Virus record (IMG/VR): IMGVR_UViG_3300006737_000079
Location: 1-36,301 of that record
DNA from: a virus
Strand: one strand, 5' to 3'
DNA length: 36,301 nucleotides
The notes under the pieces: generated by a model
The model's input: only the letters and a program-made list of their open reading frames with translations
Databases searched by the model: none
What the model was told of the DNA's origin: nothing
Part shown: positions 11,701 to 20,356 of the stretch, piece by piece
Layout of the letters: the number at the start of each line of letters is the position of its first letter
How positions within the stretch are numbered: the first letter of the stretch is position 1
Translations under genes and position numbers: made by a program

Positions 11701-14700
11701 TAAAAAAATAAAAATATATTTTGAAAATGCATATTTTGAAGCAGCAGATGAGGGAGATATAACTACTGCAAATTCTTATAATGGATTAGACTATGGTAAA
11801 GATGTTCAATCTTTCAACGGTGTTCGTAATACAGATTTAATTGATATTAGACCTAGAGTTTCAAATTACTCAGTTTCTGAGAGTAGTCGTTCTCCATTAG
11901 AATTTTTTGGAAGAACATTTAATACTTCAGGAAACTCTGCTGCTAATGTATTGGCATCAGATGAATCTATCTTAACTGATTTTTCTTTCTATCTTGGTAG
12001 AATTGATAGAATATTTTTAACAAAATATGGTAAGTTAACTGTTCAAACTGGAACACCTGCTGAAAATCCAGATCAACCTGTTCCATTAGATGATTCTCTT
12101 GAAATAGCATCGGTTACACTACCACCATATCTTTATGATGTATCTCAAGCATCGCTATCTTTCTTAAAGCATAAGAGATATAGAATGCAAGATATTAGAA
12201 AACTTGAGACAAGGATAAGAAACTTAGAATACTATACTTCATTATCATTATTAGAAACAGCAACTTCTAATCTATTTGTTTCTGATGCAGATGGTTTAAA
12301 TAAATTTAAATCAGGATTTTTTGTAGATAATTTTACAACTTTCTTAACTCAAGAAAGTAATATAAAAATAAAAAATAGTATTGATACTTACAATAAAGAA
12401 GCAAGACCATCTCATTATACTAACTCAATTGATTTAGTAGTTGGCCCAGTAGAAGGTGAAAATACAGTATCAAATGGTGCAGACCCAGAAGGAACAAATA
12501 TTAAATTAACAGGAACTGCATTAACTCTTGATTACTCTGAAGTTGAATTTATCAATCAACCATTTGGAACAAGAACTGAAAGTGTTACTCCGTTTTTACT
12601 TAATTTCTGGAAGGGTGCGATAGATCTTACTCCAGCATCTGATACTTGGGTTGACACAGTAAGACTTGAAGCAAAAGTCATAGAGGTTGAAGGAAACTTT
12701 GCTAAAACAATAAAAGAGGCAGAGAAAACTCAGGGTCTCGATCCTCAAACAGGATTGACTGAGATGATATGGCAAGGTTGGCAAACTGTTTGGACAGGAA
12801 CTGAAAGAAATATAAGAACAAATACCCGAACAGAAGAAGTAGACAGAAATGTTGATGTGAATTCTCAACGTAGAATTGAAACTTCTACCCTTAATACAAT
12901 TCAAGATACCTTTACTGATAACTTCAGAGTTGGAACATCTACAAGACAAGGTTCACGAGAGTTAATTACTGAAACATATGATCAAGAATCTCTTGGTGAT
13001 AGAACAATCAGTAAGGAAGTTATACCTATAATGAGATCAAGAAATATCGCATTTGAGGGTAAAGGATTTAAACCACAAACAAGAGTTTACGGATTCTTTG
13101 ATGGAGTCAATGTGACTAAACATTGTGTTCCAAAACTTCTTGAAATAAACATGAAGTCTGGTGTATTCCAAGTAGGTGAAACAGTAACAGGAACTGTAAC
13201 TGATGGTGGAATTAATTCAGCTAAAATAACATTTAGAGTTGCAGTATCAAACCATAAAGAAGGCCCTTATAATTCTCCAACAAGAGTATATGCAACAAGT
13301 CCATATACATCTACCACTGGAGCAACACAGTTAGAGACATACTCAGGTGCTGCTGGTTCAGTTCAATTATCAGGATCTGGAAGTGTAGCGATTATTCCAT
13401 CTACTTATTCCTCAACATCAACGATATTAAATATTGATATAATTTCCCTCTCAGAGCAAGCACAAGGTGCTTATTTTGGACAAGTTACCACTGACATGGT
13501 ATTGAAAGGTAATACTTCAGGAGCTGAAGCGGTTATTACTGATGTAAGATTAATCTCTGATTTCTCTGCTTCCGTCTTTGGTAGTTTCTTTATACCAGAT
13601 CCAAATATACCAGTAAATAATAGATTTGAAACAGGAAAGAGAGAATTTAGATTAACTGATAGTCAGACAAATGACATTGATTCTTCAACAACAGTTGGTA
13701 GTGATGTATTTGAAGCGACAGGAACTCTTGAAACTGTTCAGGAAAATATCCTTTCTGTTAGAAATGCAAAACGTGAAACACTTACTTCCACTCAGGATAG
13801 ACCAGCAAGACAATTTATTGGAACTGATGTCAACACTGAAATTATTGGAACTCAACCATTAAGAAGAGTAGAAGAATTTGATCAAGACGATCCATTAGCA
13901 CAATCATTCTTTGTAAGTGAAAATAGTGGTGTTTATATTACAAGTTGTGAGGTTTACTTCTCGGCAGTTGATGATAATAACGTTCCTGTTCAATTAGATA
14001 TAAGAACTTTAAAATTAGGAGTTCCATCTCAAGAAGTTCTTCCATATTCACAAATATTACTTGATCCAGATCAAATTACAACATCATCAAACGGATCAGT
14101 TGCAACTAAATTTACATTTAAATCACCAGTTTATTTGTCACCTGCAACTGAATATGCAATTTGCATGTTATCTGCATCAGCTAAATACAGAGTTTTCATA
14201 TCAAGGATTGGTGAAAATGATTTAATTACAGATGAATTTGTATCAAATCAACCTACATTAGGATCATTATTTAAATCTCAAAATGCATCAACATGGGAAC
14301 CAAGTCAATGGGAAGATTTAAAGTTTAAATTAAATAGAGCACAATTTGTTACATCAGGATCTGCTGAAATCTATAGTCCAATACTTGGTGAAGGTAATGC
14401 TCAAATTCCTAAATTATTACCAGATTCTCTTAGAATGAACTCTAAGAAAATAAGAGTTGGTATATCTTCAGCTTTTGCTGCTGGTATACATCCTACATTA
14501 GGAAATACAATTTACCAAACTGTATCTAATGCAACTGGTGATTTTGTAGGAAGTGCTGGTATTGCAACAGGTGATTTAGGAGTAATAAGAGCAGGATTGG
14601 GATACACTCCAGCTTCTGGAAATCGTGGTTTAATAGGTATTGCTTTAACCACTATCACAGGTAGTGGTAGAAACGCAACTGCAAATGTTCACTTTGATGG

Positions 14701-16366
14701 TGGAGTTGCTGTTGCGGCGACAATTTCAAATGGTGGAATTGGATATCAAGTCGGTGATATTGTAGGTATCTCTACCAATCTTGGTATTAATGCAAGATTA
14801 TCAGTGGCATCTATCGGAAATACAAGTGAACTTATACTTGAAAATATTCAAGGTGAATTTGCAACTGGAGCTGGATCAACATTAATGTATGGAAATACAC
14901 TTGGTAATGCAGGATTTGGTAGTGCAATCACAGGTAATGGTGGAGAGATTGGTGCATTTATTCCTGCGGGAACAATATCAACTATAACTGATGGTTTACA
15001 CATTATAGTTAATCACAAAAACCATGGAATGTATCACGAACAGAATAGAGTGATTATATCTGGAGTTGAAAGTGATATATTACCATCTAAATTATCTGTT
15101 GATTACGCAATAGACTCCACAGATGATATTACTGTTGACAGTTCAACTGTGTATAGTAATTTTGAAAATGTTGGTGTTGCATCTACTAATCCCGGATATG
15201 TTAAGATTGGAAATGAAATTATTAGATATGAAGGTGTATCTGGTAATACACTAACTGGTATTACAAGGCAACAAGATTCAACTCTTGCTGCAAATTACAC
15301 ATCAGGATTATTAGTTGAAAAATATGAATTGAATGGCGTATCTTTACGTAGAATAAATCAAACTCATAATCTAGCAGATGTCACTGATTCAAATCCAATA
15401 ACATTTGACTCGTATAAAATTAAATTAGATATGGGTTCAAATGGAATTGGTAGAACAAGCGTTACAACTTCAGATTTCCCACCAAGATTATTCTTAAATG
15501 GAACAAAATCATCCGGTGGTTCAAATATACGTGCAACACAAAACATGCCATTTGAAGTTATCACACCTATGGTTCAGAATGTTACTGTTCCCGGAACTTC
15601 TCTCAGTGCTAACTTGAGAACTGTAAGTGGAACAAGTGTGAATACAGGATCTGGTCAAGGATCAGATACACCATTTATTGTTCAACCAACAGAAAGTATC
15701 GCTTTAAATCAAATCAATTATTTGAATTCACCTAGAATAATTGCATCAAGAGTAAATGAAATTAACAATGCAACTATAACAGTATTACCGGGAGATCGGT
15801 CATTAAATATGACACTTGATCTATCAACTACTGATAGTCGTATATCTCCTTTTGTTGATACTGAAAGAATGAATACAATTCTTACCTCAAATAGAGTTGA
15901 TAAATTAATTACTAACTTTACTGAAGATAGTCGAGTCGATACTCTTACTGAAGATCCATCATCATTCTTGTATATTTCAAAAGAAAATACATTAGAAACA
16001 TCTGCTACATCAATCAAGATTATACTTGATGCACATATTAATGAATATAATGATATAAGAGCGTTCTTCTCAATTAGCGAGAATCAGGGGTCAGAACCGA
16101 TATTCATACCGTTCCCCGGTTTTGATAATTTAAATGAAAGAGGACAGGTGGTTGCACTCGATAAGAGTGATGGAAGACCAGATTCAAAAGTATCATTATC
16201 AGATGCTAGTGGATTTGCATCTGAAGAATTACAATATAAAGAGTATACATTCAGTATTACAGATCTACCCTCATTTAAATCATTTAGAATAAAATTATTA
16301 GGATCATCAACCAATCAAGCTTATGTTCCTAGATTCAGAAGTTTGAAGGTGATCGCTTTAGCATAA
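8774..16366 (+). CDS. Giant DUF4815-family baseplate/tail protein
   Basis: 2530 residues. The N-terminus ('NLNVSPYFDDF', 'VLFKPGLPVQARELTGLQS', 'FGQHIFKEGAKVIPGN') is typical of the DUF4815 family of marine T4-like phages. A basic coiled-coil segment lies near residue 1135 ('RMQDIRKLETRIRNLEYY'), a conserved 'FEGKGFKPQTRVYGFFDG' block near 1430, and 'DDPLAQSFFV' near 1705. The C-terminal third carries GxGY modules (14581-14778), an RG-module (15122-15355) and a jelly-roll-like end. It follows gp8, the T4 position of gp9-gp12, so it probably joins the baseplate rim to fibres; this role is inferred. The start ATG lies 6 bases after the gp8 stop with no promoter octamer between, and the stop overlaps the next start (TAATG). 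Confidence 0.85.
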   Translation: MAQSTNLNVSPYFDDFNADDNYYKVLFKPGLPVQARELTGLQSILQDQISKFGQHIFKEGAKVIPGNTSYFKDYFCVEINNEYLGVTVESYIDQLIGRKIVGLTTGVTAVIVKILKSSDSERNNLTLYIKYHSSNVENNSGGLFDNGELLAADVDIISGPENSTFIPSGEAFASTVSTNSTSTGAAYSISEGVYFVRGTFVNVNSETILLSQYSNTPTGRIGLRVLEETVNSDEDSSLTDNSKGFNNFAAPGADRLKISCSLFFKGIDDLNDDDFVELASVRNGELRTRPTTSQYNILGDELARRTFAESGDYTVKPYSISVKESLNDDIGNNGVFFDGQSTDEGSIASEETGLYQVSAGRAFVKGYEIENIASTYLDFEKPRTEKTLANQRVNYNTGSTIRLNNQQGAPEVGIGNTFVVSLRDSRVNTLATADSSIEGNEIGVARVYDFALESGSYNTSNSKINEYDISLFDIQTFTTVTLNQAISLSTPAFIEGKYSGATGFLRSSTSTDALTIYDKSGELVVNEPLIINGIENSRIAVALTSFGMSDVKSLYAGPKLGNVGAGRSFVGDVIQKDEFIFGNALIKRSDLTTGLSTITSSNPEFPGKLKKGNLLKFGLGNNDPNFAKVTVVGTNDITVSGVTSVTGICDGGLPEGSDSLDTTLTDLTLITSPFAKSSDDNLFTEMPKKNISNVDLTRASLTIRKTFNVTINKTTDSLATAVDADTNETFLPFDEERYCLIRRVDGVTEVLTSDKFTFTNGGGTLQINNIGSDLAANQAATLIATLVKTNPKSKVKRKERINTLIVDKSRVAGAGIGGTTLNDGLTHGSFPFGTRVQDKKISLNTPDVIEVLGIYESTDTSNPSSPKVILSAIDGQTGRTEDLIVGEKMKGTQSGAVAIYAEKLSDAQISFVYLNDNRFKTGETINFQESNVGAIANTIDEPSKNISANFSFNTGQKNTIYDHGFITRKEDANQPSKKIKIYFENAYFEAADEGDITTANSYNGLDYGKDVQSFNGVRNTDLIDIRPRVSNYSVSESSRSPLEFFGRTFNTSGNSAANVLASDESILTDFSFYLGRIDRIFLTKYGKLTVQTGTPAENPDQPVPLDDSLEIASVTLPPYLYDVSQASLSFLKHKRYRMQDIRKLETRIRNLEYYTSLSLLETATSNLFVSDADGLNKFKSGFFVDNFTTFLTQESNIKIKNSIDTYNKEARPSHYTNSIDLVVGPVEGENTVSNGADPEGTNIKLTGTALTLDYSEVEFINQPFGTRTESVTPFLLNFWKGAIDLTPASDTWVDTVRLEAKVIEVEGNFAKTIKEAEKTQGLDPQTGLTEMIWQGWQTVWTGTERNIRTNTRTEEVDRNVDVNSQRRIETSTLNTIQDTFTDNFRVGTSTRQGSRELITETYDQESLGDRTISKEVIPIMRSRNIAFEGKGFKPQTRVYGFFDGVNVTKHCVPKLLEINMKSGVFQVGETVTGTVTDGGINSAKITFRVAVSNHKEGPYNSPTRVYATSPYTSTTGATQLETYSGAAGSVQLSGSGSVAIIPSTYSSTSTILNIDIISLSEQAQGAYFGQVTTDMVLKGNTSGAEAVITDVRLISDFSASVFGSFFIPDPNIPVNNRFETGKREFRLTDSQTNDIDSSTTVGSDVFEATGTLETVQENILSVRNAKRETLTSTQDRPARQFIGTDVNTEIIGTQPLRRVEEFDQDDPLAQSFFVSENSGVYITSCEVYFSAVDDNNVPVQLDIRTLKLGVPSQEVLPYSQILLDPDQITTSSNGSVATKFTFKSPVYLSPATEYAICMLSASAKYRVFISRIGENDLITDEFVSNQPTLGSLFKSQNASTWEPSQWEDLKFKLNRAQFVTSGSAEIYSPILGEGNAQIPKLLPDSLRMNSKKIRVGISSAFAAGIHPTLGNTIYQTVSNATGDFVGSAGIATGDLGVIRAGLGYTPASGNRGLIGIALTTITGSGRNATANVHFDGGVAVAATISNGGIGYQVGDIVGISTNLGINARLSVASIGNTSELILENIQGEFATGAGSTLMYGNTLGNAGFGSAITGNGGEIGAFIPAGTISTITDGLHIIVNHKNHGMYHEQNRVIISGVESDILPSKLSVDYAIDSTDDITVDSSTVYSNFENVGVASTNPGYVKIGNEIIRYEGVSGNTLTGITRQQDSTLAANYTSGLLVEKYELNGVSLRRINQTHNLADVTDSNPITFDSYKIKLDMGSNGIGRTSVTTSDFPPRLFLNGTKSSGGSNIRATQNMPFEVITPMVQNVTVPGTSLSANLRTVSGTSVNTGSGQGSDTPFIVQPTESIALNQINYLNSPRIIASRVNEINNATITVLPGDRSLNMTLDLSTTDSRISPFVDTERMNTILTSNRVDKLITNFTEDSRVDTLTEDPSSFLYISKENTLETSATSIKIILDAHINEYNDIRAFFSISENQGSEPIFIPFPGFDNLNERGQVVALDKSDGRPDSKVSLSDASGFASEELQYKEYTFSITDLPSFKSFRIKLLGSSTNQAYVPRFRSLKVIALA

Positions 16367-16590
16367 TGAGTTTTATTAAAGTAAAAGATAATGAGCATTT
16401 AGTTAGAGATACTAATTCAAATTGCATCATTAATACAAACAAGTCTGAGTATGAGGAGTATCTATCTCGTCGTAAACTCAAACAGTCTGAAAAAAATAAA
16501 ATTGAAAATCTTGAAAAAGATGTATCTACTTTAAAAAATGATATTGGTGAAATAAAAGATCTCTTAAGGAGTTTAGTAAATGGCAACTAA
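16366..16590 (+). CDS. Small coiled-coil protein
   Basis: 74 residues. The C-terminal half has regular heptads ('IENLEKDVSTLKNDIGEI', residues about 46-63), so it should form a short coiled coil; the N-terminal half is polar. Its ATG shares bases with the previous stop (TAATG) and its end overlaps the next gene by 11 bases, so it is translationally coupled on both sides. It may be a small trimerising or connector piece of the baseplate, but the sequence shows no family I can name. Confidence 0.75.
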   Translation: MSFIKVKDNEHLVRDTNSNCIINTNKSEYEEYLSRRKLKQSEKNKIENLEKDVSTLKNDIGEIKDLLRSLVNGN

Positions 16591-17005
16591 AAAGATAACA
16601 TTTGATCCAGAGGCAGGAGTTGCATATCCATGCGATTTGATATTAAATGTTGGCGCAGATTTTAGTGCATCATTTCAAGTTGTTGATACTTCAAACACTG
16701 GTTTTAATTTTTCCACCACCAATTCAGTTGGTCTTGGGACAACGACTGGATGGACAGGATCATCTCAAATGACAAAGAGTGTTGCAGTTGGATCAACTGC
16801 TTTTCCTGATGCGACATTTAGTGTTGGAATTGATACTACTGCATCAGTTGGTTATGGATTTACAATATCATTAGGTTCAACTGCGACAAGAAGTATAAAG
16901 GCTGGGAGATATGTATATGATGTTTTAGTCGGTTCAGGATCGACTGTGTATAGAATTGTAGACGGTAACATCATCGTAAGAGGTGGTGTATCTTCCGCAC
17001 CATAA
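16580..17005 (+). CDS. Small beta-rich virion protein (BppU-like fold suspected)
   Basis: 141 residues, beta-rich, with 'SASFQVVDT' near residue 29, 'TGWTGSSQMTKS', and the ending 'KAGRYVYDVLVGSGSTVYRI' then 'VDGNIIVRGGVS'. This pattern (membrane-free, Gly/Thr/Ser-rich, ending with Y-x-Y-D-V then a G-x-I-x-V strand) resembles immunoglobulin-like modules at the base of phage receptor-binding or collar proteins such as the BppU N-terminal domain; this is inference from pattern only. It overlaps the 74-residue gene by 11 bases. Its TAA stop sits inside the late promoter octamer for gp13. Confidence 0.75.
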   Translation: MATKKITFDPEAGVAYPCDLILNVGADFSASFQVVDTSNTGFNFSTTNSVGLGTTTGWTGSSQMTKSVAVGSTAFPDATFSVGIDTTASVGYGFTISLGSTATRSIKAGRYVYDVLVGSGSTVYRIVDGNIIVRGGVSSAP

Positions 17006-17008
17006 ATA
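17001..17008 (+). promoter_or_regulatory. T4-type late promoter octamer before gp13
   Basis: CATAAATA with the upstream TAA stop (17003-17005) embedded; the gp13 ATG follows 20 bases after it. An AGAGGT ribosome site (17014-17019) lies between them at good spacing. Confidence 0.7.
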
Positions 17009-17027
17009 TTGATAGAGGTATTGTGTA

Positions 17028-17876
17028 ATGGCTCAACCAACGAGTAGATCAACATTAATCGATTATTGCAAAAGGCAACTGGGTGCCCCAGTGCTTGAAA
17101 TTAATGTTGCGGACGAACAAGTTGAAGACTTGTTAGATGATGCTCTTCAATTTTATCAGGAGAGACATTATGATGGTGTCATACAGACATACTTAAAGTA
17201 TCAAATAAGACAAGTAGATGTAGATAGAGCAAGAGGTAGAAATGGAAATAACCCAGTAGGAATAGTTACAACATCAACGTCTACATCGATCGTTGGTGTG
17301 ACAACTACTTTTACCTTTGAGGAGGATAGTAATTATCTTGAGATGCCATCTTCAGTTATTGGAGTAAATAAACTTTTTCACTTTGATGGATCTAACACAG
17401 TTACTAATAATATGTTCAGTGTTAAGTATCAATTGTTTTTAAATGATGTTGCATTTAATTTAGGATATGCTGGCATATTGAACTATGCAATGACAAAAAG
17501 GTATCTTGAAGATATTAATTTTGCCCTTACAACAGAAAAACAAATAAGATTTAATCAAAGACAAGATCGTTTATACATGGATATAGATTTTGCAAGTGTT
17601 GATGTTGGTGATTTTATTATCATTGATTGTTTTAGAATAATTGATCCGGATGATTTTACTGGTGTTTACAATGATTACTTTTTAAAAAGATATTTGACAG
17701 CGTTAATGAAAAGGCAGTGGGGTCAAAACCTTATTAAGTTTCAAGGTGTTAAATTACCCGGTGGTATAGAATTGAATGGAAGACAAATATATGATGATGG
17801 TCAAAGAGAACTTGATGTCATAAGAGAGCAAATGTCAAATACTTACGAACTTCCTCCATTAGATTTTATAGGTTAA
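17028..17876 (+). CDS. gp13: Neck protein gp13
   Basis: 282 residues (T4 gp13 is 309). The N-terminus ('LIDYCKRQLGAPVLEINVADEQVEDLLDDALQF' split over residues about 11-43) has the helix pair typical of myovirus head-to-tail connector proteins, followed by 'FYQERHYDG'. The C-terminal half holds 'DDFTGVYNDYFLKRYLTALMKRQWGQNL', also typical of gp13 in marine T4-like phages. With gp14 it seals the portal after packaging and gives the tail docking surface. Residues about 64-100 form a Thr/Ser/Val-rich insert like those of its neighbours. It has a good ribosome site and starts a neck operon with gp14, 4 bases downstream. Confidence 0.88.
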   Translation: MAQPTSRSTLIDYCKRQLGAPVLEINVADEQVEDLLDDALQFYQERHYDGVIQTYLKYQIRQVDVDRARGRNGNNPVGIVTTSTSTSIVGVTTTFTFEEDSNYLEMPSSVIGVNKLFHFDGSNTVTNNMFSVKYQLFLNDVAFNLGYAGILNYAMTKRYLEDINFALTTEKQIRFNQRQDRLYMDIDFASVDVGDFIIIDCFRIIDPDDFTGVYNDYFLKRYLTALMKRQWGQNLIKFQGVKLPGGIELNGRQIYDDGQRELDVIREQMSNTYELPPLDFIG

Positions 17877-17880
17877 TGAT

Positions 17881-19308
17881 ATGGTGCTCAATCCGTTTTT
17901 TCAACAAGGATCTAAAGGCGAACAAAATTTAGTTCAATCATTAATTAATGAGCAACTACAAATGTATGGAGTGAATGTTCACTACATGCCACGAAAGTAT
18001 GCGAAAACAAATACAATCATTAAAGAAGTAATAGAATCAAAGTTTGATGATGCGTATCCTATTGAGGCTTACGTTGAGTCTTTTGACGGTTATGGTGACA
18101 ATCCCACCTTGCTTTCTAAATTTGGAATACAGCAAACTAATGAATTAACATTAACTATTTCAAGAGAGAGATTTGAAACGTATATATCTCCTTTAATAAA
18201 AAATGAAGAAAATATCAAACTATCAACAAGACCAAAAGAGGGTGATTTAATTTATTTTCCTCTAGGTGATCGTTTATTTGAGATTAAATATGTAGAACAT
18301 GAGCAACCTTTTTATCAATTACGTGATACTTATGTTTATACTCTTCGTTGCGAACTCTTCCGTTATGAGGATGAAGTCATCGATACTGGAGTTGGTGAGA
18401 TAGATGATACACTTGCTGCAACAGAAGGTGTTGATGGTGAAGATTTTATCATAGGTGGAACACAAGTTTTAACATTAGTCGGAACAGCATCAAGTGCATC
18501 TGCGGTAACTACTGTAGTGAATGGTGGTATTCAATTTATCGATATAACAAATCGTGGTAGAAATTATTTGTTTGCACCTAGAGTTGCTATTTCTTCAGCA
18601 CCTACTGGTGGTGTGACAGGTATTGCGACTGCTAATTTAAGAAGTGGTATCGTTGTTTGCACGGGTGCAGCAGAGGCATCAAATTTAAAAGCATCAGTCG
18701 TTCAAACAATAAATCTAGTAAATCCCGGATCAGGATATACAACTGGGCCTGATATACAAATATTTGGTGGTGATGGTGTAGGTGCTGCTGCAACTGCTGG
18801 AATGGCAAATGGAACTATTGGTATTGTAACTATAACAGGTGGTGGTTCCGGATATACAACAACACCAACAATTACTTTCACAGGACTATCAACAGTATCT
18901 GCTGCTGCAACTGCGATCGTATCAACTGCAGGAACCATAAGTGCAATTCATATAACAAATGCTGGTGCTGGATACTCAACACCTCCAACAATTGCAATCG
19001 ATCCTCCTGCTGCAAGTGATGCATCTGGTAATTTCCAGTTTAATGAGATAATCACAGGTGGAACAAGTGGAGCAACCGCAAGAGTAAGAAAATGGAATTC
19101 TGTGACAAGTGAATTAGATATATCAAATGTAGAAGGGACGTTCCTAAGAAAAGAAACAGTCACTGGTGGAACTTCAGGTGCAGTTCATACAATTCGACTT
19201 ATAGATCTTACAAACTTTGATGATGGGTTTGGTGATAATGATGACTTTGAAACTGAAGCAGATGCGATCATCGACTTCTCTGAGGGCAATCCTTTTGGGC
19301 AACCATAA
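17881..19308 (+). CDS. gp14: Neck protein gp14 with long beta-repeat C-terminal extension
   Basis: 475 residues, against 256 in T4. Residues 1-175 are the conserved neck part ('NPFFQQGSKGEQNLVQSLI', 'MYGVNVHYMPRKY', 'EAYVESFDGYGDN', 'PKEGDLIYFPLGDRLFEIKYVEHEQPFYQL'). Residues about 206-377 are tandem GSGY-type repeats (cores at about 18727, 18848, 18964). Residues about 381-440 hold two 'GGTSGA' motifs flanking a strand-rich segment. The extension is thus built from modules also seen in gp7, gp8 and the DUF4815 protein, and probably decorates the neck. The TAA stop is embedded in the next late promoter. gp14 with gp13 completes the DNA-filled head. Confidence 0.9.
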   Translation: MVLNPFFQQGSKGEQNLVQSLINEQLQMYGVNVHYMPRKYAKTNTIIKEVIESKFDDAYPIEAYVESFDGYGDNPTLLSKFGIQQTNELTLTISRERFETYISPLIKNEENIKLSTRPKEGDLIYFPLGDRLFEIKYVEHEQPFYQLRDTYVYTLRCELFRYEDEVIDTGVGEIDDTLAATEGVDGEDFIIGGTQVLTLVGTASSASAVTTVVNGGIQFIDITNRGRNYLFAPRVAISSAPTGGVTGIATANLRSGIVVCTGAAEASNLKASVVQTINLVNPGSGYTTGPDIQIFGGDGVGAAATAGMANGTIGIVTITGGGSGYTTTPTITFTGLSTVSAAATAIVSTAGTISAIHITNAGAGYSTPPTIAIDPPAASDASGNFQFNEIITGGTSGATARVRKWNSVTSELDISNVEGTFLRKETVTGGTSGAVHTIRLIDLTNFDDGFGDNDDFETEADAIIDFSEGNPFGQP

Positions 19309-19311
19309 ATA
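19304..19311 (+). promoter_or_regulatory. T4-type late promoter octamer before gp15
   Basis: CATAAATA; the gp14 TAA (19306-19308) is inside it and the gp15 ATG follows 20 bases after, with AGG at 19321-19323 as the likely ribosome site. Confidence 0.7.
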
Positions 19312-19330
19312 ATATCGTATAGGTGCAAAA

Positions 19331-20356
19331 ATGTTTGAGTATTTTTACAACGAAATATTAAGAAAAACAATTATTTCATTTGGAACGTTGTTTAATGATC
19401 TCTCCATTAAACATACAGATTCTGATGGAAATAAATCAGTAACAAAAGTTCCATTGGCATACGGGCCAATTCAAAAATTTCTAGCGAGATTGGAACAAGC
19501 ACCAGATTTAAATAAGTCAACAGCAATGACATTACCAAGAATGTCATTTGAATTTAATGGACTTACTTATGATTCAAGTAGAAAAGTTACAACAACACAA
19601 CAACTTACTGTTAAAGATCCAAATACTGATACAGTAACTAAAAAAGTTTTCATGCCTGTCCCCTACAATATGGCATTTGAACTTAACATAATGACAAAAT
19701 TAAATGATGATGCACTTCAGATTGTTGAGCAAATACTTCCATTCTTTCAACCATCATATAACGTCACAGTCAATCTTCTTTCTGAAATAAATGAAAAAAG
19801 AGATATACCTGTTGTTTTAGAGAGTGTTACATTTCAAGATGAATATGAAGGAGATTATACTTCAAGAAGAGTTTTATATTACACACTAAGATTCACAGCA
19901 AAAACTTACTTGTTTGGCCCTGTTACAACAGCGACTGCAGATATCATTAAATCTACATCCATCCGTTATCTTGCTGGTGGAGCACGAAGTCTTGAGAGAG
20001 ATATTACTTACTCAGTTACACCGAGAGCAATTAAAGATTATACTGGCGATGTAATAACAAATCTTGCAGAAGATATAGACGGAGTTCAAACAACATTTAA
20101 GGTTGATAATACCACCAATCTAAAGACAGACTTTTATGTTGTTATAGATAATGAAGAGATGTTTGTAAAATCTATCTCCACCTCATCAAGCAAAATCACT
20201 GTTAGAAGAGGTCAAGATAAAACTTTACCCACATCACATGTTAGAGGTAGTGACATTTTAGGCATTGATTATACTCAAAATGCAGAAGGTGTTGGTGTCG
20301 ATAGCGCAATTATCCCGATGGGAGATGACTTTGGATTTACTGGAATCAGCACATGA
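19331..20356 (+). CDS. gp15: Tail sheath stabilizer / tail completion protein gp15
   Basis: 341 residues (T4 gp15 is 272). The start 'FEYFYNEILRKTIISFGTLFNDL' and 'VPLAYGPIQKFLARLEQ' are characteristic of T4-type gp15, which forms the ring capping the tail tube and sheath and binds the gp13/gp14 neck. The extra length is at the C-terminus: residues about 249-311 are a small beta module ending 'ITVRRGQDKTLPTSHVRGS', which also occurs in the giant gp7-like and DUF4815 proteins. The stop overlaps the gp16 start (ATGA), so the two genes are coupled. Confidence 0.9.
   Translation: MFEYFYNEILRKTIISFGTLFNDLSIKHTDSDGNKSVTKVPLAYGPIQKFLARLEQAPDLNKSTAMTLPRMSFEFNGLTYDSSRKVTTTQQLTVKDPNTDTVTKKVFMPVPYNMAFELNIMTKLNDDALQIVEQILPFFQPSYNVTVNLLSEINEKRDIPVVLESVTFQDEYEGDYTSRRVLYYTLRFTAKTYLFGPVTTATADIIKSTSIRYLAGGARSLERDITYSVTPRAIKDYTGDVITNLAEDIDGVQTTFKVDNTTNLKTDFYVVIDNEEMFVKSISTSSSKITVRRGQDKTLPTSHVRGSDILGIDYTQNAEGVGVDSAIIPMGDDFGFTGIST

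Noticed and set aside
13671-13862. 63-codon + strand frame inside the DUF4815 gene
   Set aside because: It is out of frame with a well-conserved region and has no ribosome site or family resemblance.
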